Origin: Pseudofrankia saprophytica
Lineage (GTDB): Bacteria > Actinomycetota > Actinomycetes > Frankiales > Frankiaceae
Length of the DNA: 64,000 bases
Assembly (NCBI RefSeq): GCF_000235425.2
Contig: NZ_KI912267.1
Span: 482,415-546,414 of the forward strand
Direction of reading: 5' to 3'
How positions within the stretch are numbered: position 1 is the first letter of the stretch; the number at the start of each line of letters is the position of its first letter. The notes beneath the pieces are model-generated. The model did not search any database. It was not told the origin of the DNA and worked only from the letters and a program-made list of their open reading frames with translations. Made by a program: the position numbers and the translations under genes. Below, piece after piece: positions 11,613 through 20,891 of the stretch.

Positions 11613-12458
11613 CTAGCTCAGGCGGGTGACGTTCACCGTGACGCCAAGCGACGACGAGGTGCCGCCCGAGTAGACGCCGCGCATGGGCGACACGTCGTCG
11701 TAGTCGCGGCCGCGGGCGACGACGACGTGCCGCTCGCCCGCGCGCACGGCGTTGGTCGGGTCGAAGCCCCACCAGTCGCCGAACCAGCCCTCCACCCAGG
11801 CGTGACTCTGGCCCTCGACCGTCTCCCCCGGCTCGGCGTCCACGAGCGGGTGCAGGTAGCCGGACACGTATCGGCCCGGCATCCCGGCCGCGCGCATCAG
11901 TACCAGCGCGAGGTGCGCGAAGTCCTGGCAGACGCCCTCGCACTGCCGCCAGGCCTCGACGGCGGACGTGTGCACGCCGGTCGTGCCCGGGCGGTAGGTC
12001 AGCCGGTCGCGTACCCAGTCGCCGACGGCGAGCACGAAGTCGGCCGGGTCGTGCGCCGCGGCGAGCTCCCTGCCCGCCTCGACGAGCTCGGGGTGGTCGG
12101 GGGTGTAGCGGGCGGGGCGGAGGAACTCGACGTGCCGGTCGGCGGTCTCGTCGGAGCGCAGCGCCGGCCAGCTCGCGGCACCGGCGGGCGGCTCATGCTC
12201 GGGCGCGGTGCGCACCAACGAGCGCCCGGTGACCACCAGCTCCGTATGCGGGGTGTGGATGTCGAACGCGGTCACCTGGGTACCCCAGTAGTCCCAGTAC
12301 CGGTAGGTGGTGACCGCCGGCTCGGTGCGCACGGTCGCCTCCAGCGTCAGCTGCCCGCTGCCGGTCTGCGGAACGATCCGCGCCTCGTTGTACGACGACA
12401 GGACCGGGCTGGAGTACCGATAACCCGTCGAGTGCTCCACGCGTATCTGCCAGCTCAT
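11613..12458 (-). CDS. Transglutaminase-like protein
   Basis: A 281-residue protein with the bacterial transglutaminase-like N-terminal beta domain (MSWQIRVEHSTGYRYSSPV) and a C-terminal papain-like transglutaminase core. The catalytic triad is visible: Cys in CEGVCQDFAHLAL, His in GQSHAWVEGW and Asp in WWGFDPTN. It is the last gene of a three-gene operon with an alpha-E protein and a circularly permuted ATP-grasp protein. That trio recurs across bacteria and has been predicted, from genome context, to make or modify peptide-like molecules through amide bonds. In that scheme this enzyme would cleave or transfer amide groups. The true substrate is unknown. Confidence 0.9.
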   Translation of the reverse strand: MSWQIRVEHSTGYRYSSPVLSSYNEARIVPQTGSGQLTLEATVRTEPAVTTYRYWDYWGTQVTAFDIHTPHTELVVTGRSLVRTAPEHEPPAGAASWPALRSDETADRHVEFLRPARYTPDHPELVEAGRELAAAHDPADFVLAVGDWVRDRLTYRPGTTGVHTSAVEAWRQCEGVCQDFAHLALVLMRAAGMPGRYVSGYLHPLVDAEPGETVEGQSHAWVEGWFGDWWGFDPTNAVRAGERHVVVARGRDYDDVSPMRGVYSGGTSSSLGVTVNVTRLS

Positions 12459-12479
12459 GTCAGTCCTTCCGGAGCGGGG

Positions 12480-13424
12480 TCAGACCGGGACCTTGGTGGC
12501 CCAGGCACGCGGCGACTCCCGGGCGAAGTAGCGGTCCGTGATGGCGGCGCTGACCTCCGAGCAGGTCCGCTGCATGCCGCGCAGCAGCTCCGGCATGTCC
12601 TCGACCAGCTCGTCGACGCCGCGGAACTCCAGCTCGGTACGGGCCAGGCCCACGCCACGGCGGGCCGCGTCATGCACCGTGGTCCGCCCACCCCGGCGGC
12701 CGCTGTCGAGCTCGGCGAGGATCTGCTCGGCGAGCGCGAGCGACCAGTAGACCGAGCGCGGGAACAGCCGGTCCAGCAGCAGGAACTCGGCGACCCGGGA
12801 GGCGTCGACCGCGCGCCGGTAGGTGCGCAGGTAGGACTCGTGCGCGCCACAGGAACGCAGCAGGCTCACCCAGCTCTGCGAGTTCGGGTCGTCGCCGATG
12901 CTCGACGACAGCAGCCGGGCGGTCATGTCGACCCGCTCCAGGCTGCGGCCGAGCGCCAGGAACCGCCAGCCGTCGTCGCGGGCCAGGGTGGCGTCCACCA
13001 GCCCGGCGAGCATCGCGGTGCGCTCGCGGATGTACCGGAAGAAGATGTGCGGGCCGAGGCGGCGGGCGAGCTGCTCGGTGTGGTCGAGCTCGTTCCAGGT
13101 CGCGTTGAGGCATTCCCAGGCCTCGCTGGACACGACCACCCGGGCGCTGCGCGCGTTCTCCCGAGCCGCCGAGATCGCGCCGACGATGCTCGACGAGTTG
13201 TTCCGGTCATAGCCCAGCAGCTCGACGACCAGGTGCGAGTCGACAGATCCGGCGGGCGGCGGGGTTCCCATCACCGCGAGCAGCTCACGCCCGGCCGACG
13301 CCTCGTCCAACCAGGGGTCCTCCAGCACGCGGTGGACGTGGACGTCGAGGATGCGCGACGTGCTCTCGGCCCGCTCGACGTACCGGCCGATCCAGAACAG
13401 GGACTCCGCGATCCGGCTCAGCAT
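12480..13424 (-). CDS. Alpha-E domain protein
   Basis: 314 residues of almost entirely alpha-helical sequence, beginning with the family hallmark MLSRIAESLFWIGRYVERAE. Other conserved blocks are ARENARSARVVVSSE and the acidic/aromatic helices around FLALGRSLERVDMTARLL. The alpha-E domain nearly always occurs with circularly permuted ATP-grasp and transglutaminase genes, as here. It has been proposed as a helical scaffold or cofactor-binding partner, but no activity has been established that I know of. Its ATG overlaps the end of the ATP-grasp gene by 7 bp, and the transglutaminase gene starts 21 bp downstream, so the three are translated together. Confidence 0.88.
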   Translation of the reverse strand: MLSRIAESLFWIGRYVERAESTSRILDVHVHRVLEDPWLDEASAGRELLAVMGTPPPAGSVDSHLVVELLGYDRNNSSSIVGAISAARENARSARVVVSSEAWECLNATWNELDHTEQLARRLGPHIFFRYIRERTAMLAGLVDATLARDDGWRFLALGRSLERVDMTARLLSSSIGDDPNSQSWVSLLRSCGAHESYLRTYRRAVDASRVAEFLLLDRLFPRSVYWSLALAEQILAELDSGRRGGRTTVHDAARRGVGLARTELEFRGVDELVEDMPELLRGMQRTCSEVSAAITDRYFARESPRAWATKVPV

Positions 13425-15052
13425 GTGGCCACCGCCTCGTCCTGGTCGCGCTGTTGGTTCTGTTGTTGCTGTTGTTGTTGCTCGCCGGACGAGTCTGGTC
13501 CTAGGTCGGGGCCCTGGGCGGTCTCGAAGTCGCCGACGACGTGGCGGCCGTAGGCGCCGGGGCGTTCGCCCTCGGCGAGCTCGGGCGCGAGTACCCAGGT
13601 GTCCTTCGAGCCGCCGCCCTGGCTGGAGTTGACCACCAGGCTGCCTCTGGGCAGCGCGACCCGGGTGAGCCCGCCGGGCAGAACCCAGATCCGGTTGCCA
13701 TCGTTGACGGCGAACGGCCGCAGGTCGATGTGGCGCGGGCCGAGCCGGTCGCTGGACAGCGTCGGCGACGTCGACAGCCGCACCACGCGCTGCGCGATCC
13801 AGCCCCGCGGGTCGGCGATCACCTGCGTGCGCAGCGTCGCCAGCTCCTCGTCGGTGGCCTGCGGCCCGATGACGATGCCCTTGCCACCGGAGCCGTCGAC
13901 CGGCTTGACGACGAGCTCGTCGAGGTGGTCGAGCACGTAGGCGCGCTGGTCGGGATCCTCGACCCGGTACGTGTCGACGTTGGGCAGGATCGGCTCCTCG
14001 CCGAGGTAGTACCGGATCAGTTCCGGGACGTAGGTGTACATGAGCTTGTCGTCGGCGACGCCGTTGCCGACGCCGTTGGCGATCGTGACCCGCCCGGCCC
14101 GGGCGGCGTTGACCAGCCCGGCGCAGCCGACGACCGACTCGGGCCGGAACTGCAGCGGGTCGAGCCAGTCGTCATCGACCCGGCGGTAGATGACGTGCAC
14201 AGGCTGCTCACCCTCGGTGGTGCGCATCGTCACCCGGTTGTTACGGATCGTGAGGTCACGGCCCTCGACCAGCTCGACGCCCATCTGCCGGGCGAGCAGC
14301 GCGTGCTCGAAGTAGGCCGAGTTGTAGATGCCCGGGGTGAGCACGACGACCGTCGGATCGGCCACCTCGGGCGGCGCCGCGGCGCGCAGCGCGTGCAGCA
14401 GATGCGAGGCGTAGTCGGCGACCGGGCGGACCCGGTGGGTGGCGAACAGCTCCGGGAACACCCTGGTCATCGCCCGGCGGTTCTCGATGACGTAGCTGAC
14501 CCCGCTCGGCACCCGGACGTTGTCCTCGAGCACCCGGAAGCGACCGTCCTCGTCGCGGATCAGGTCGATGCCGGAGACGTGGCAGCGCACCCCGTTGGGC
14601 GGGTCGATGCCGTGCGCGGCCCGGTGGAAGTGCGAGCTGGACATCACCAGCCGGCGCGGCAGGATGCCCTCCTCGAGGACCTCGGCGCGGCCGTAGACGT
14701 CGGCGAGGAACGCCTCCAGCGCGCGCACCCGCTGGACCACGCCACGTTCGATGGTGTCCCACTCGGAGCCCGACAGCAGCCGGGGAACCAGGTCCAGCGG
14801 GAACGGGCGCTCCTCCCCGAAGAGGATGAACGTGATCCCCGCGTCCCGGAACGCCCGGTCGAGCGCCGCCTTGCGGGCCGCCAGGTCACCACTGCTCAGT
14901 GGCCGCAACGCGTCGTAGAGAGCCGCGTACACCTCTCGAGGCGTGTCAGCAGCCTCGAAAACCTCGTCCCAAGCGGCGGTGGCCTGCACCTCCGCCGGAT
15001 ATCCCTCGAACAGGTCCGCCACGGCCGCAGCGTAGGGCGCGGATGTTTCCAC
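13418..15052 (-). CDS. Circularly permuted ATP-grasp type 2 protein
   Basis: First gene of the ATP-grasp / alpha-E / transglutaminase operon, 544 residues from the chosen GTG. Family blocks include ADLFEGYPAEVQ near the N-terminus, FPLDLVPRLL, VLEDNVRVPSGVSYVIENR and the nucleotide-binding segment LVVKPVDGSGGKGIVIG. ATP-grasp enzymes activate a carboxylate with ATP and join it to an amine, so it may form a peptide-like bond. The C-terminus has a short polyglutamine run, unusual here. The start is uncertain: GTG at 15022 is also possible, and neither has a strong ribosome binding site. Its promoter would lie in the gap shared with the divergent dehydratase gene. Confidence 0.87.
   Translation of the reverse strand: METSAPYAAAVADLFEGYPAEVQATAAWDEVFEAADTPREVYAALYDALRPLSSGDLAARKAALDRAFRDAGITFILFGEERPFPLDLVPRLLSGSEWDTIERGVVQRVRALEAFLADVYGRAEVLEEGILPRRLVMSSSHFHRAAHGIDPPNGVRCHVSGIDLIRDEDGRFRVLEDNVRVPSGVSYVIENRRAMTRVFPELFATHRVRPVADYASHLLHALRAAAPPEVADPTVVVLTPGIYNSAYFEHALLARQMGVELVEGRDLTIRNNRVTMRTTEGEQPVHVIYRRVDDDWLDPLQFRPESVVGCAGLVNAARAGRVTIANGVGNGVADDKLMYTYVPELIRYYLGEEPILPNVDTYRVEDPDQRAYVLDHLDELVVKPVDGSGGKGIVIGPQATDEELATLRTQVIADPRGWIAQRVVRLSTSPTLSSDRLGPRHIDLRPFAVNDGNRIWVLPGGLTRVALPRGSLVVNSSQGGGSKDTWVLAPELAEGERPGAYGRHVVGDFETAQGPDLGPDSSGEQQQQQQQNQQRDQDEAVATC
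13451..13483 (-). repeat. CAA/CAG trinucleotide tract (polyGln)
   Basis: A trinucleotide run near the 3' end of the ATP-grasp gene encodes seven glutamines, one Asn and two more glutamines, mostly with CAA codons. CAA is rare in this G+C-rich DNA, so the run looks like a microsatellite rather than a conserved element. Confidence 0.7.
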
Positions 15053-15292
15053 GACATAACCAACCGATCTACCCCAACGGTGACCAGAACCACTCCACCA
15101 GAACACCGGAAGGCCACCCCTAAGACACCACGGTCGCCCGTGGTCCTGCGTCGCCCGCCGCGACCCGCGCTCCCGAGCAGGCCAGGACCGTGAGAGGCTG
15201 GGCGGCGGCGCCACGGATCAGGCGCGGCCGCCGCGCGACCGGCGCTCCAGACATCTCTGGCCCTGACCTCGATCGGAAAGGCCGCACACGCC

Positions 15293-16318
15293 ATGACGAC
15301 GCTGCTGGTGACCGGTGCCGCCGGCTTCATCGGATCGAACTTCGTGCGCTACTGGCGCACCTGGCACCCGGCCGACCGGATCGTCGCGCTCGACGCGCTC
15401 ACCTACGCCGGCCTGCGCGAGAACCTCGCCGACGTGCTCGACGCCGCGGCGGACGAGGGCGAGGCGACGTTCGTCCACGGCGACATCCGCGACCGGGAGC
15501 TCATCGAGTCGCTGCTGCGCGAGCACAGGGTCGACACGGTGGTCAACTTCGCCGCCGAGTCGCACAACAGCCTGGCGATCCTGCGGCCCGGTGACTTCTT
15601 CTCCACCAACGTGATGGGTACCCAGACCCTCCTGGAGGCGGCCCGCACGGTGGGCGTCGGCCGGTTCCACCAGATCTCCACCTGCGAGGTCTACGGCGAC
15701 CTGGACCTCGACGACCCGGGAGCCTTCACCGAGGACTCGCCCTACCTGCCGCGCACCCCCTACAACGCGGCCAAGGCCGGCGGTGACCACGCCGTACGCG
15801 CCTACGGCTACACCTACGGCCTGCCGATCACCATCACGAACTGCTCGAACAACTACGGGCCGTACCAGTTCCCGGAGAAGGTCATCCCGCTGTTCATCGC
15901 CCGGGCGCTGCGGGGCGAGCCGCTGCCGCTGTACGCGTCCACGAAGAACCGGCGCGAGTGGCTGCACGTCACCGACCACTGCCGGGCGATCGACGCGGTG
16001 CTCGAACGCGGCCGGATCGGCGAGACCTACCATGTCGGCAGCGGCGTCGAGGCTGACATCGAGACCATCGCCGACACGATCCTCGCCGAGCTCGGCCTGC
16101 CCGACACGCTCAAGACGATCGTGCCGGACCGCCCGTCGCACGACCGTCGCTACCTGCTGGACTCCGGCAAGCTGCGCGCGGAGCTGGGCTGGGCACCGCA
16201 GATCGAGTTCACCGACGGCATGCGCTCGACGATCGCCTGGTACCGCGACAACGAGTCCTGGTGGAGTCCGCTCATCGGCCGCTCCCCCGTCCAGGAGACC
16301 GCCTGGAGCGGCACCTGA
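15293..16318 (+). CDS. dTDP-glucose 4,6-dehydratase-like SDR protein
   Basis: An extended short-chain dehydrogenase/reductase of 341 residues that acts on nucleotide sugars. The NAD-binding motif GAAGFIGSNFVRYW is at the N-terminus, the Tyr-x3-Lys catalytic pair is in YNAAKAGGDHAVRAYG, and the substrate loop NNYGPYQFPEKVIPLF follows. The catalytic loop reads ISTCEVYGDL, whereas bona fide RmlB has Thr-Asp-Glu there. The general-acid Asp is thus replaced by Cys, and the reaction may not be standard 4,6-dehydration. No rmlA, rmlC or rmlD lies nearby; glgC and glgA follow on the same strand. It is divergent from the ATP-grasp operon. Confidence 0.82.
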   Translation: MTTLLVTGAAGFIGSNFVRYWRTWHPADRIVALDALTYAGLRENLADVLDAAADEGEATFVHGDIRDRELIESLLREHRVDTVVNFAAESHNSLAILRPGDFFSTNVMGTQTLLEAARTVGVGRFHQISTCEVYGDLDLDDPGAFTEDSPYLPRTPYNAAKAGGDHAVRAYGYTYGLPITITNCSNNYGPYQFPEKVIPLFIARALRGEPLPLYASTKNRREWLHVTDHCRAIDAVLERGRIGETYHVGSGVEADIETIADTILAELGLPDTLKTIVPDRPSHDRRYLLDSGKLRAELGWAPQIEFTDGMRSTIAWYRDNESWWSPLIGRSPVQETAWSGT

Positions 16319-16437
16319 CCGACCGTCCTCGGCACGGGGCCGATTCGCGGGTCCATTCGCCGGTCGGCCCCGGCCCGGTCATCGAAATGCCAGCTCAACG
16401 ACGTCAGCAAGGGCGTGTGCGGGCGAGCTCGGCGCAC

Positions 16438-16443
16438 TAGGCT
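16438..16443 (+). promoter_or_regulatory. Candidate -10 element for glgC
   Basis: TAGGCT matches TANNNT and would start transcription about 27 nt before the glgC ATG. That leader shows no ribosome binding site. An ATG 5 nt after the hexamer opens a different reading frame that I regard as incidental. Confidence 0.3.
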
Positions 16444-16476
16444 GCGAGATGTGCCGGATTTGCCTGGTCGGTCAAG

Positions 16477-17718
16477 ATGAGGGGGCCGGGGCCCAGGGTG
16501 CTCGGCCTGGTGCTCGCTGGTGGCAAGGGGACGCGGCTGGCTCCGCTCACCGCCGACCGTGCCAAGCCCGCGGTGCCGTTCGGCGGGCTGTACCGGCTGG
16601 TCGACTTCGCGCTGTCGAACCTGGTGAACGCCGGCTACCTGCGGATCGCGGTGCTCACCCAGTACAAGAGCCACAGCCTGGACCGGCACATCACCACCAC
16701 CTGGCGGATGAGCACCCTGCTGGGCAACTACATCACCCCGGTGCCAGCCCAGCAGCGCCTCGGCCCGCAGTGGTTCGCCGGCAGCGCCGATGCCATCCAC
16801 CAGTCGCTCAACCTGGTCCATGACGAGTCCCCGGACATCGTGGTCGTCTTCGGCGCGGACCACGTCTACCGGATGGACCCGCGCCAGATGGTCGCCCAGC
16901 ACATCGAGACCGGCGCCGGGGTGACGGTCGCCGCGCTGCGGGTGCCGCGCACGGAGGCCGAGGGGTTCGGCGTCATCCGGCCGGCGGCCGACGGCCGCAC
17001 GATCGAGGCGTTCCTCGAGAAGCCGGCCGACCCGCCGGGGCTCCCGGACTCGCCCGACGAGACGTTCGCGTCGATGGGCAACTACGTCTTCTCGACGAAG
17101 GTGCTCCTCGACGCCCTGCACGCCGACGCCGCCGACCCGGACAGCGTGCATGACATGGGCGGCGACATCATCCCGAGGCTCGTCAACCAGGGCCTCGCCG
17201 GCGTCTACGACTTCAGCGAGAACGAGGTTCCCGGCGCCAAGGAGCGCGACCGGGGCTACTGGCGGGACGTGGGAACGATCGACGCCTACTTCGACGCCCA
17301 CATGGACCTGTGCACCCTCGAACCGGTGTTCAACCTGTACAACCCGCACTGGCCGATCCTGACCAGCGTCCCGTCGCTGCCGCCGGCGAAGTTCGTCCGG
17401 GACGCCCCCGGCCGCACCGGCATGGCGGTGGACAGCATCGTGAGCAACGGGGTGATCGTCTCCGGTGGCCTGCTGCGCCGCTCGGTCCTGTCCCCCGGGG
17501 TGCGGGTGAACTCGTGGGCACGGGTGGAGAACGCGGTGGTCATGAACAACACCGTGGTCGGCCGGCGGGCGGTGGTGCGGGACGCGATCCTCGACAAGAA
17601 CGTCGTCGTCCCGCCCGGCGCCGAGGTCGGCGTCGACAAGGAGCACGATCTGGCTCGCGGGTACACGGTCAGCGCCGAGGGCATCACCGTCGTCGGCAAG
17701 GGCGTCACCGTCGAGTAG
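16477..17718 (+). CDS. glgC: Glucose-1-phosphate adenylyltransferase
   Basis: Makes ADP-glucose from glucose 1-phosphate and ATP, the committed step of glycogen and related alpha-glucan synthesis. The 413 residues match the family's usual length. It shows the nucleotidyltransferase signature [20 protein letters not shown], the sugar-binding block [25 protein letters not shown], and a C-terminal left-handed beta-helix ([19 protein letters not shown] and later coils). The glycogen synthase gene follows after 71 bp on the same strand, so the two form a glucan unit. In mycobacteria this pair also feeds the maltose-1-phosphate (GlgM/GlgE) route. Confidence 0.95.
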   Translation: MRGPGPRVLGLVLAGGKGTRLAPLTADRAKPAVPFGGLYRLVDFALSNLVNAGYLRIAVLTQYKSHSLDRHITTTWRMSTLLGNYITPVPAQQRLGPQWFAGSADAIHQSLNLVHDESPDIVVVFGADHVYRMDPRQMVAQHIETGAGVTVAALRVPRTEAEGFGVIRPAADGRTIEAFLEKPADPPGLPDSPDETFASMGNYVFSTKVLLDALHADAADPDSVHDMGGDIIPRLVNQGLAGVYDFSENEVPGAKERDRGYWRDVGTIDAYFDAHMDLCTLEPVFNLYNPHWPILTSVPSLPPAKFVRDAPGRTGMAVDSIVSNGVIVSGGLLRRSVLSPGVRVNSWARVENAVVMNNTVVGRRAVVRDAILDKNVVVPPGAEVGVDKEHDLARGYTVSAEGITVVGKGVTVE

Positions 17719-17789
17719 CCGGCCGTCTCGGCCTCGTCCGGCACCAACCCCCCAGCAACACCAACACCTCAGCAAAAGGACCACGTGGG

Positions 17790-18986
17790 ATGCGCGTCGC
17801 GCTGCTGACCCGGGAGTACCCGCCGAACGTCTATGGCGGCGCCGGCGTGCACGTCGAGTACCTGGCCCGCGAGCTCGCTCGCCTCGTCGACCTGACCGTC
17901 CACTGCGAGGGCGACCCGAAGGCGGATGACCCGGCCATCCCGTCGCCCAGCGCAGGCGGCCCGGTCCCGGCGGTCCGGCGTCACCGGCCGTGGACCGAGC
18001 TGGACGGCGCGAACGACGCTCTTCGCACCTTCTCTCTGGACCTGTCCATGGCGGGCGCGGCGACCATCGACCTGGGCGGCGTGGACCTCATCCACTCGCA
18101 CACCTGGTACACGAACCTGGGCGGCCACCTCGCGGCGATGCTCGCCGGGGTGCCACACGTGCTGACGTCGCACTCGCTGGAACCGCGCCGCCCGTGGAAG
18201 GCCGAGCAGCTCGGCGGCGGCTACCGACTGTCCTCCTGGGCGGAGAAGACCGCCATCGAGGCCGCGTCCGCCGTCGTCGCCGTCAGCGCTGGCATGAGGA
18301 CCGACATCCTCGACGCCTACCCCGGTGTCGACCCGGCGAGGGTCCACGTCATCCGCAACGGGATCGACACGGACGAGTACTCCCCCGACCTGGGCACCGA
18401 CGTGCTGGAACGCCACGGCGTCGACCCGGACCGCCCGTCGGTGGTCTTCGTCGGCCGGATCACCCGGCAGAAGGGCGTACCGGTGCTGCTGCGCGCGGCG
18501 GCGGAGCTGGACCCGCGCGCCCAGCTGGTCCTGTGCGCCGGCGCTCCAGACACCCCCGAGCTGCTGGCGGAGGTGACCGAGCTCGTCGACGCGCTCCATG
18601 CCCGCCGCGACGGCGTCATCTGGATCTCCGGCATGCTCCAGAAGCCCGAGGTCATCCAGCTGCTCTCGCACGCCTCCCTGTTCGCCTGCCCGTCGGTCTA
18701 CGAGCCGCTGGGCATCGTCAACCTGGAGGCCATGGCCTGCGGCGCCGCGGTCGTCGCCTCCCGGGTCGGCGGCATCCCCGAGGTCGTCGACGACGGGGTT
18801 ACCGGCCTCCTCGTCCCCCCGGACGACCCGCCGGCGCTGGCCGCGGCCATGAACGAGCTCCTGGCGGATCCCGCGCGCTCCGGAGCCATGGGCCGGGCAG
18901 GCCGCGACCGCGCCGTCACCGAGTTCGGCTGGCCCGCCGTCGCCCGCCAGACCGCCCGCCTCTACGAGTCCCTCCTCGCCGGCTGA
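17790..18986 (+). CDS. glgA: Glycogen synthase, actinobacterial GT4 type
   Basis: A GT-B-fold glycosyltransferase of 398 residues that transfers glucose from ADP-glucose. It begins MRVALLTREYPPNVYGGAG, has the hinge region HVIRNGIDTDEYSP and the GT4 donor site ACPSVYEPLGIVNLEAMACG with its E-x7-E pair. This is the shorter GT4 form found in actinobacteria; mycobacterial relatives (GlgM) make maltose 1-phosphate, so that product is possible here. AAAAGGA lies 10 nt before the ATG. A strong hairpin terminator follows the stop by about 20 bp and closes the glgC-glgA transcript. Confidence 0.92.
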   Translation: MRVALLTREYPPNVYGGAGVHVEYLARELARLVDLTVHCEGDPKADDPAIPSPSAGGPVPAVRRHRPWTELDGANDALRTFSLDLSMAGAATIDLGGVDLIHSHTWYTNLGGHLAAMLAGVPHVLTSHSLEPRRPWKAEQLGGGYRLSSWAEKTAIEAASAVVAVSAGMRTDILDAYPGVDPARVHVIRNGIDTDEYSPDLGTDVLERHGVDPDRPSVVFVGRITRQKGVPVLLRAAAELDPRAQLVLCAGAPDTPELLAEVTELVDALHARRDGVIWISGMLQKPEVIQLLSHASLFACPSVYEPLGIVNLEAMACGAAVVASRVGGIPEVVDDGVTGLLVPPDDPPALAAAMNELLADPARSGAMGRAGRDRAVTEFGWPAVARQTARLYESLLAG

Positions 18987-19008
18987 CACCCGGCCACCGG
19001 GCAGCCAA

Positions 19009-19040
19009 AAGAGCCCAAGTCCTTGTGGACTTGGGCTCTT
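19009..19040 (+). terminator. Terminator after glgA
   Basis: AAGAGCCCAAGTCC (19009-19022) pairs perfectly with 19027-19040 around a TTGT loop: a 14-bp stem ending in TCTT. Confidence 0.85.
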
Positions 19041-19356
19041 CAACCGCCGGGGGCGATCACCCGTCGCCTCGTAGTTCTTACCTATTTTGGCTTCGGACTC
19101 GTCCTCGACGGCACTAGCTACATACCTCCAGTGCCGACCCGCAAACACAGCGTTACAAGATTTTCTGGACCCGCGACAGTTGCGCCGGCGCACCAGTCCG
19201 CCGGCGACACCCCGCGGCTCCAACAGGCCTGCCAACAGCCGGCAAGTCGCACGGATCCGCCAGCGTTCGATCAAGCCAAGGTACGAGCGCACCACCGGTC
19301 GCGCCGACCCACCATCGAAGCGCCCCCATGCGGTCCAGGACGACACTCATCGCCAG
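19041..19356. other. Spacer before the NYN gene promoter
   Basis: About 315 bp with no recognisable gene. It is less G+C-rich than the genes around it, and the few open frames are short and unlike proteins. The promoter/operator of the NYN gene begins immediately after it. Confidence 0.45.
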
Positions 19357-19396
19357 ATGCACGTGCATATGCTCACCCATATGCACGCGCTACCAT
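19357..19396 (+). promoter_or_regulatory. Nested palindromes next to a -10 element
   Basis: ATGCACGTGCAT (19357-19368) is a perfect 12-bp palindrome. Overlapping it, CGTGCATATG (19362-19371) pairs with 19378-19387 across a 6-nt spacer. A TANNNT hexamer, TACCAT, follows at 19391-19396. The palindromes thus cover the expected -35 region of the NYN gene promoter, which is how a repressor operator would sit. Confidence 0.55.
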
Positions 19397-19496
19397 AAAG
19401 TGACCGTGTCGCCCACAGACTTCCGGAGTTCGCCCCATGGATCGGTTGGTCGATGCGACGTGCCAGCGCTCGCGGGCTCCGCGGAGGAAAACGACC

Positions 19497-20885
19497 ATGA
19501 CCATGCGCGAACGACCTCAACCTCCAGCCGTCGACCACGACTCCGGCCGGTTCCCGGTCGCCGTCGTCGTCGACGGCTGGAATGTCCGGAGCCAGGTCAG
19601 CCGGGCCTTCGGCCAGGCCAGGCACGTGACGTACCCGGGACTCGTCGGCGGTCTCCGGGCCTACGGGCTCGAGGTGGTCTCCGCCGACCTCGCGCTTGGC
19701 ATCGAGCCGGCGGACGGGCCACGGTCGGTCACCCCCGGAGGCAGGCTGGCGGCGGCGCTGGCCGACAACAACGAGTTCGCGCGGCGGTGGGAGACGACTC
19801 CCGGTGCCAGGACTCTGCCCGGCCGGCTGCGGTTGTCGGACACCCGAGGAGAGTTGGAGGAGAAGCTGGTCGACGTCCTCTGCGCCGTCCAGATCTGCCG
19901 TCTGGCCACCCAGATTCAGCAGGGTGACTCATCAGCCCGTGGAATCGTCCTACTCAGCCGCGACATGGATCTCATCCCGGCGTGCCAGTTCGCGCACGAA
20001 CTCGATGTTCCCGTCTGGGTCGCGGCCCGGGAGACCGTCCACCGGCGCCGCCGAGATCACGGCTGGCTTCTCCTGGATGACGCCGCATTGGCCACGATGG
20101 CCGGGTTTCGCGGCCGGGCGGTGCTCGAACGGCGAGCGACGGTCGCCCGGCTCCTCCATCCGGCCGCCGGGATGCCCCCGCCCCCGTGCCGCGTGATCGT
20201 GTCCAGCGTCGACGGTCCCGGACGGTCGGTGCGGCTCCACAGCCGGGACGGTGGCGTACCAGCCTCGGCGCCCGTCACGGCCATGCCGCGAGGGGTTCGA
20301 CCCGGCAGAAGTGTGGATCTCTTCCCCATCGGGGTTGACATCAATGAGCACAACGGATTCCCGATCCTCCTGCTGGACCGACGCCCCAACCCGGGCTTGC
20401 CCAGCGGAATCGCCACTGGCGTGGTGGAACGTTGCCTGGACCAGCTCAGGCGGCAGATCAGGGTGGCGGGCGCGACGCACGTCGTGTACGTACCGGTGGG
20501 AGCCGCCCTGCCGGGCGAGCGGACGCTTCTGCTCATGCCGGCCGGTGGACGCGCGCTGTACATCGGTCCGGCTGGCGCCGTGGGCGGCCAGGCCTCGGGG
20601 CAGGACCGACGGGTACGCGTCGTCACAATCACCGAGGTACGGCCAACACTCAGTGCGCCGGTGTACCGCCAGGTCCGCGAGGTAACCGGGCGGCCGATGG
20701 AGTACGCCGTCGGGCAGCTGGAGTTCGGGCACAGAACGGTCATCATCGCGCACCAGGAATCACGCCTGGCGACTGGAGACCGCCTAGCTGTGATCACTGT
20801 TGGCGTATCGACCGGCGCTCAGGCCACGGTGCCGCTCATGATGCAGCTTGGCTCCCGGCTGCCTGAGCGGAAGACCATGACGTAA
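19497..20885 (+). CDS. NYN-domain (PIN-like) putative ribonuclease
   Basis: 462 residues. The N-terminal half looks like a NYN/PIN-fold nuclease. It has the first acidic strand VAVVVDGWNV (Asp26), a helix with conserved acidics (EEKLVDVLCAV, about 121-131) and the strand-loop VLLSRDMDLIP (Asp156 and Asp158). These fit a metal-dependent RNase site. The C-terminal half (~240-462) is beta-rich and I do not recognise it. GGAGG lies 9 nt before the ATG; an ATG 60 bp upstream is less likely. It is a single gene isolated between two terminators, behind an operator-like palindrome, with a less G+C-biased upstream region. These are signs of an acquired or self-contained regulatory unit. RNA processing or defence is possible but unproven. 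Confidence 0.72.
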   Translation: MTMRERPQPPAVDHDSGRFPVAVVVDGWNVRSQVSRAFGQARHVTYPGLVGGLRAYGLEVVSADLALGIEPADGPRSVTPGGRLAAALADNNEFARRWETTPGARTLPGRLRLSDTRGELEEKLVDVLCAVQICRLATQIQQGDSSARGIVLLSRDMDLIPACQFAHELDVPVWVAARETVHRRRRDHGWLLLDDAALATMAGFRGRAVLERRATVARLLHPAAGMPPPPCRVIVSSVDGPGRSVRLHSRDGGVPASAPVTAMPRGVRPGRSVDLFPIGVDINEHNGFPILLLDRRPNPGLPSGIATGVVERCLDQLRRQIRVAGATHVVYVPVGAALPGERTLLLMPAGGRALYIGPAGAVGGQASGQDRRVRVVTITEVRPTLSAPVYRQVREVTGRPMEYAVGQLEFGHRTVIIAHQESRLATGDRLAVITVGVSTGAQATVPLMMQLGSRLPERKTMT

Positions 20886-20891
20886 AAAAAA

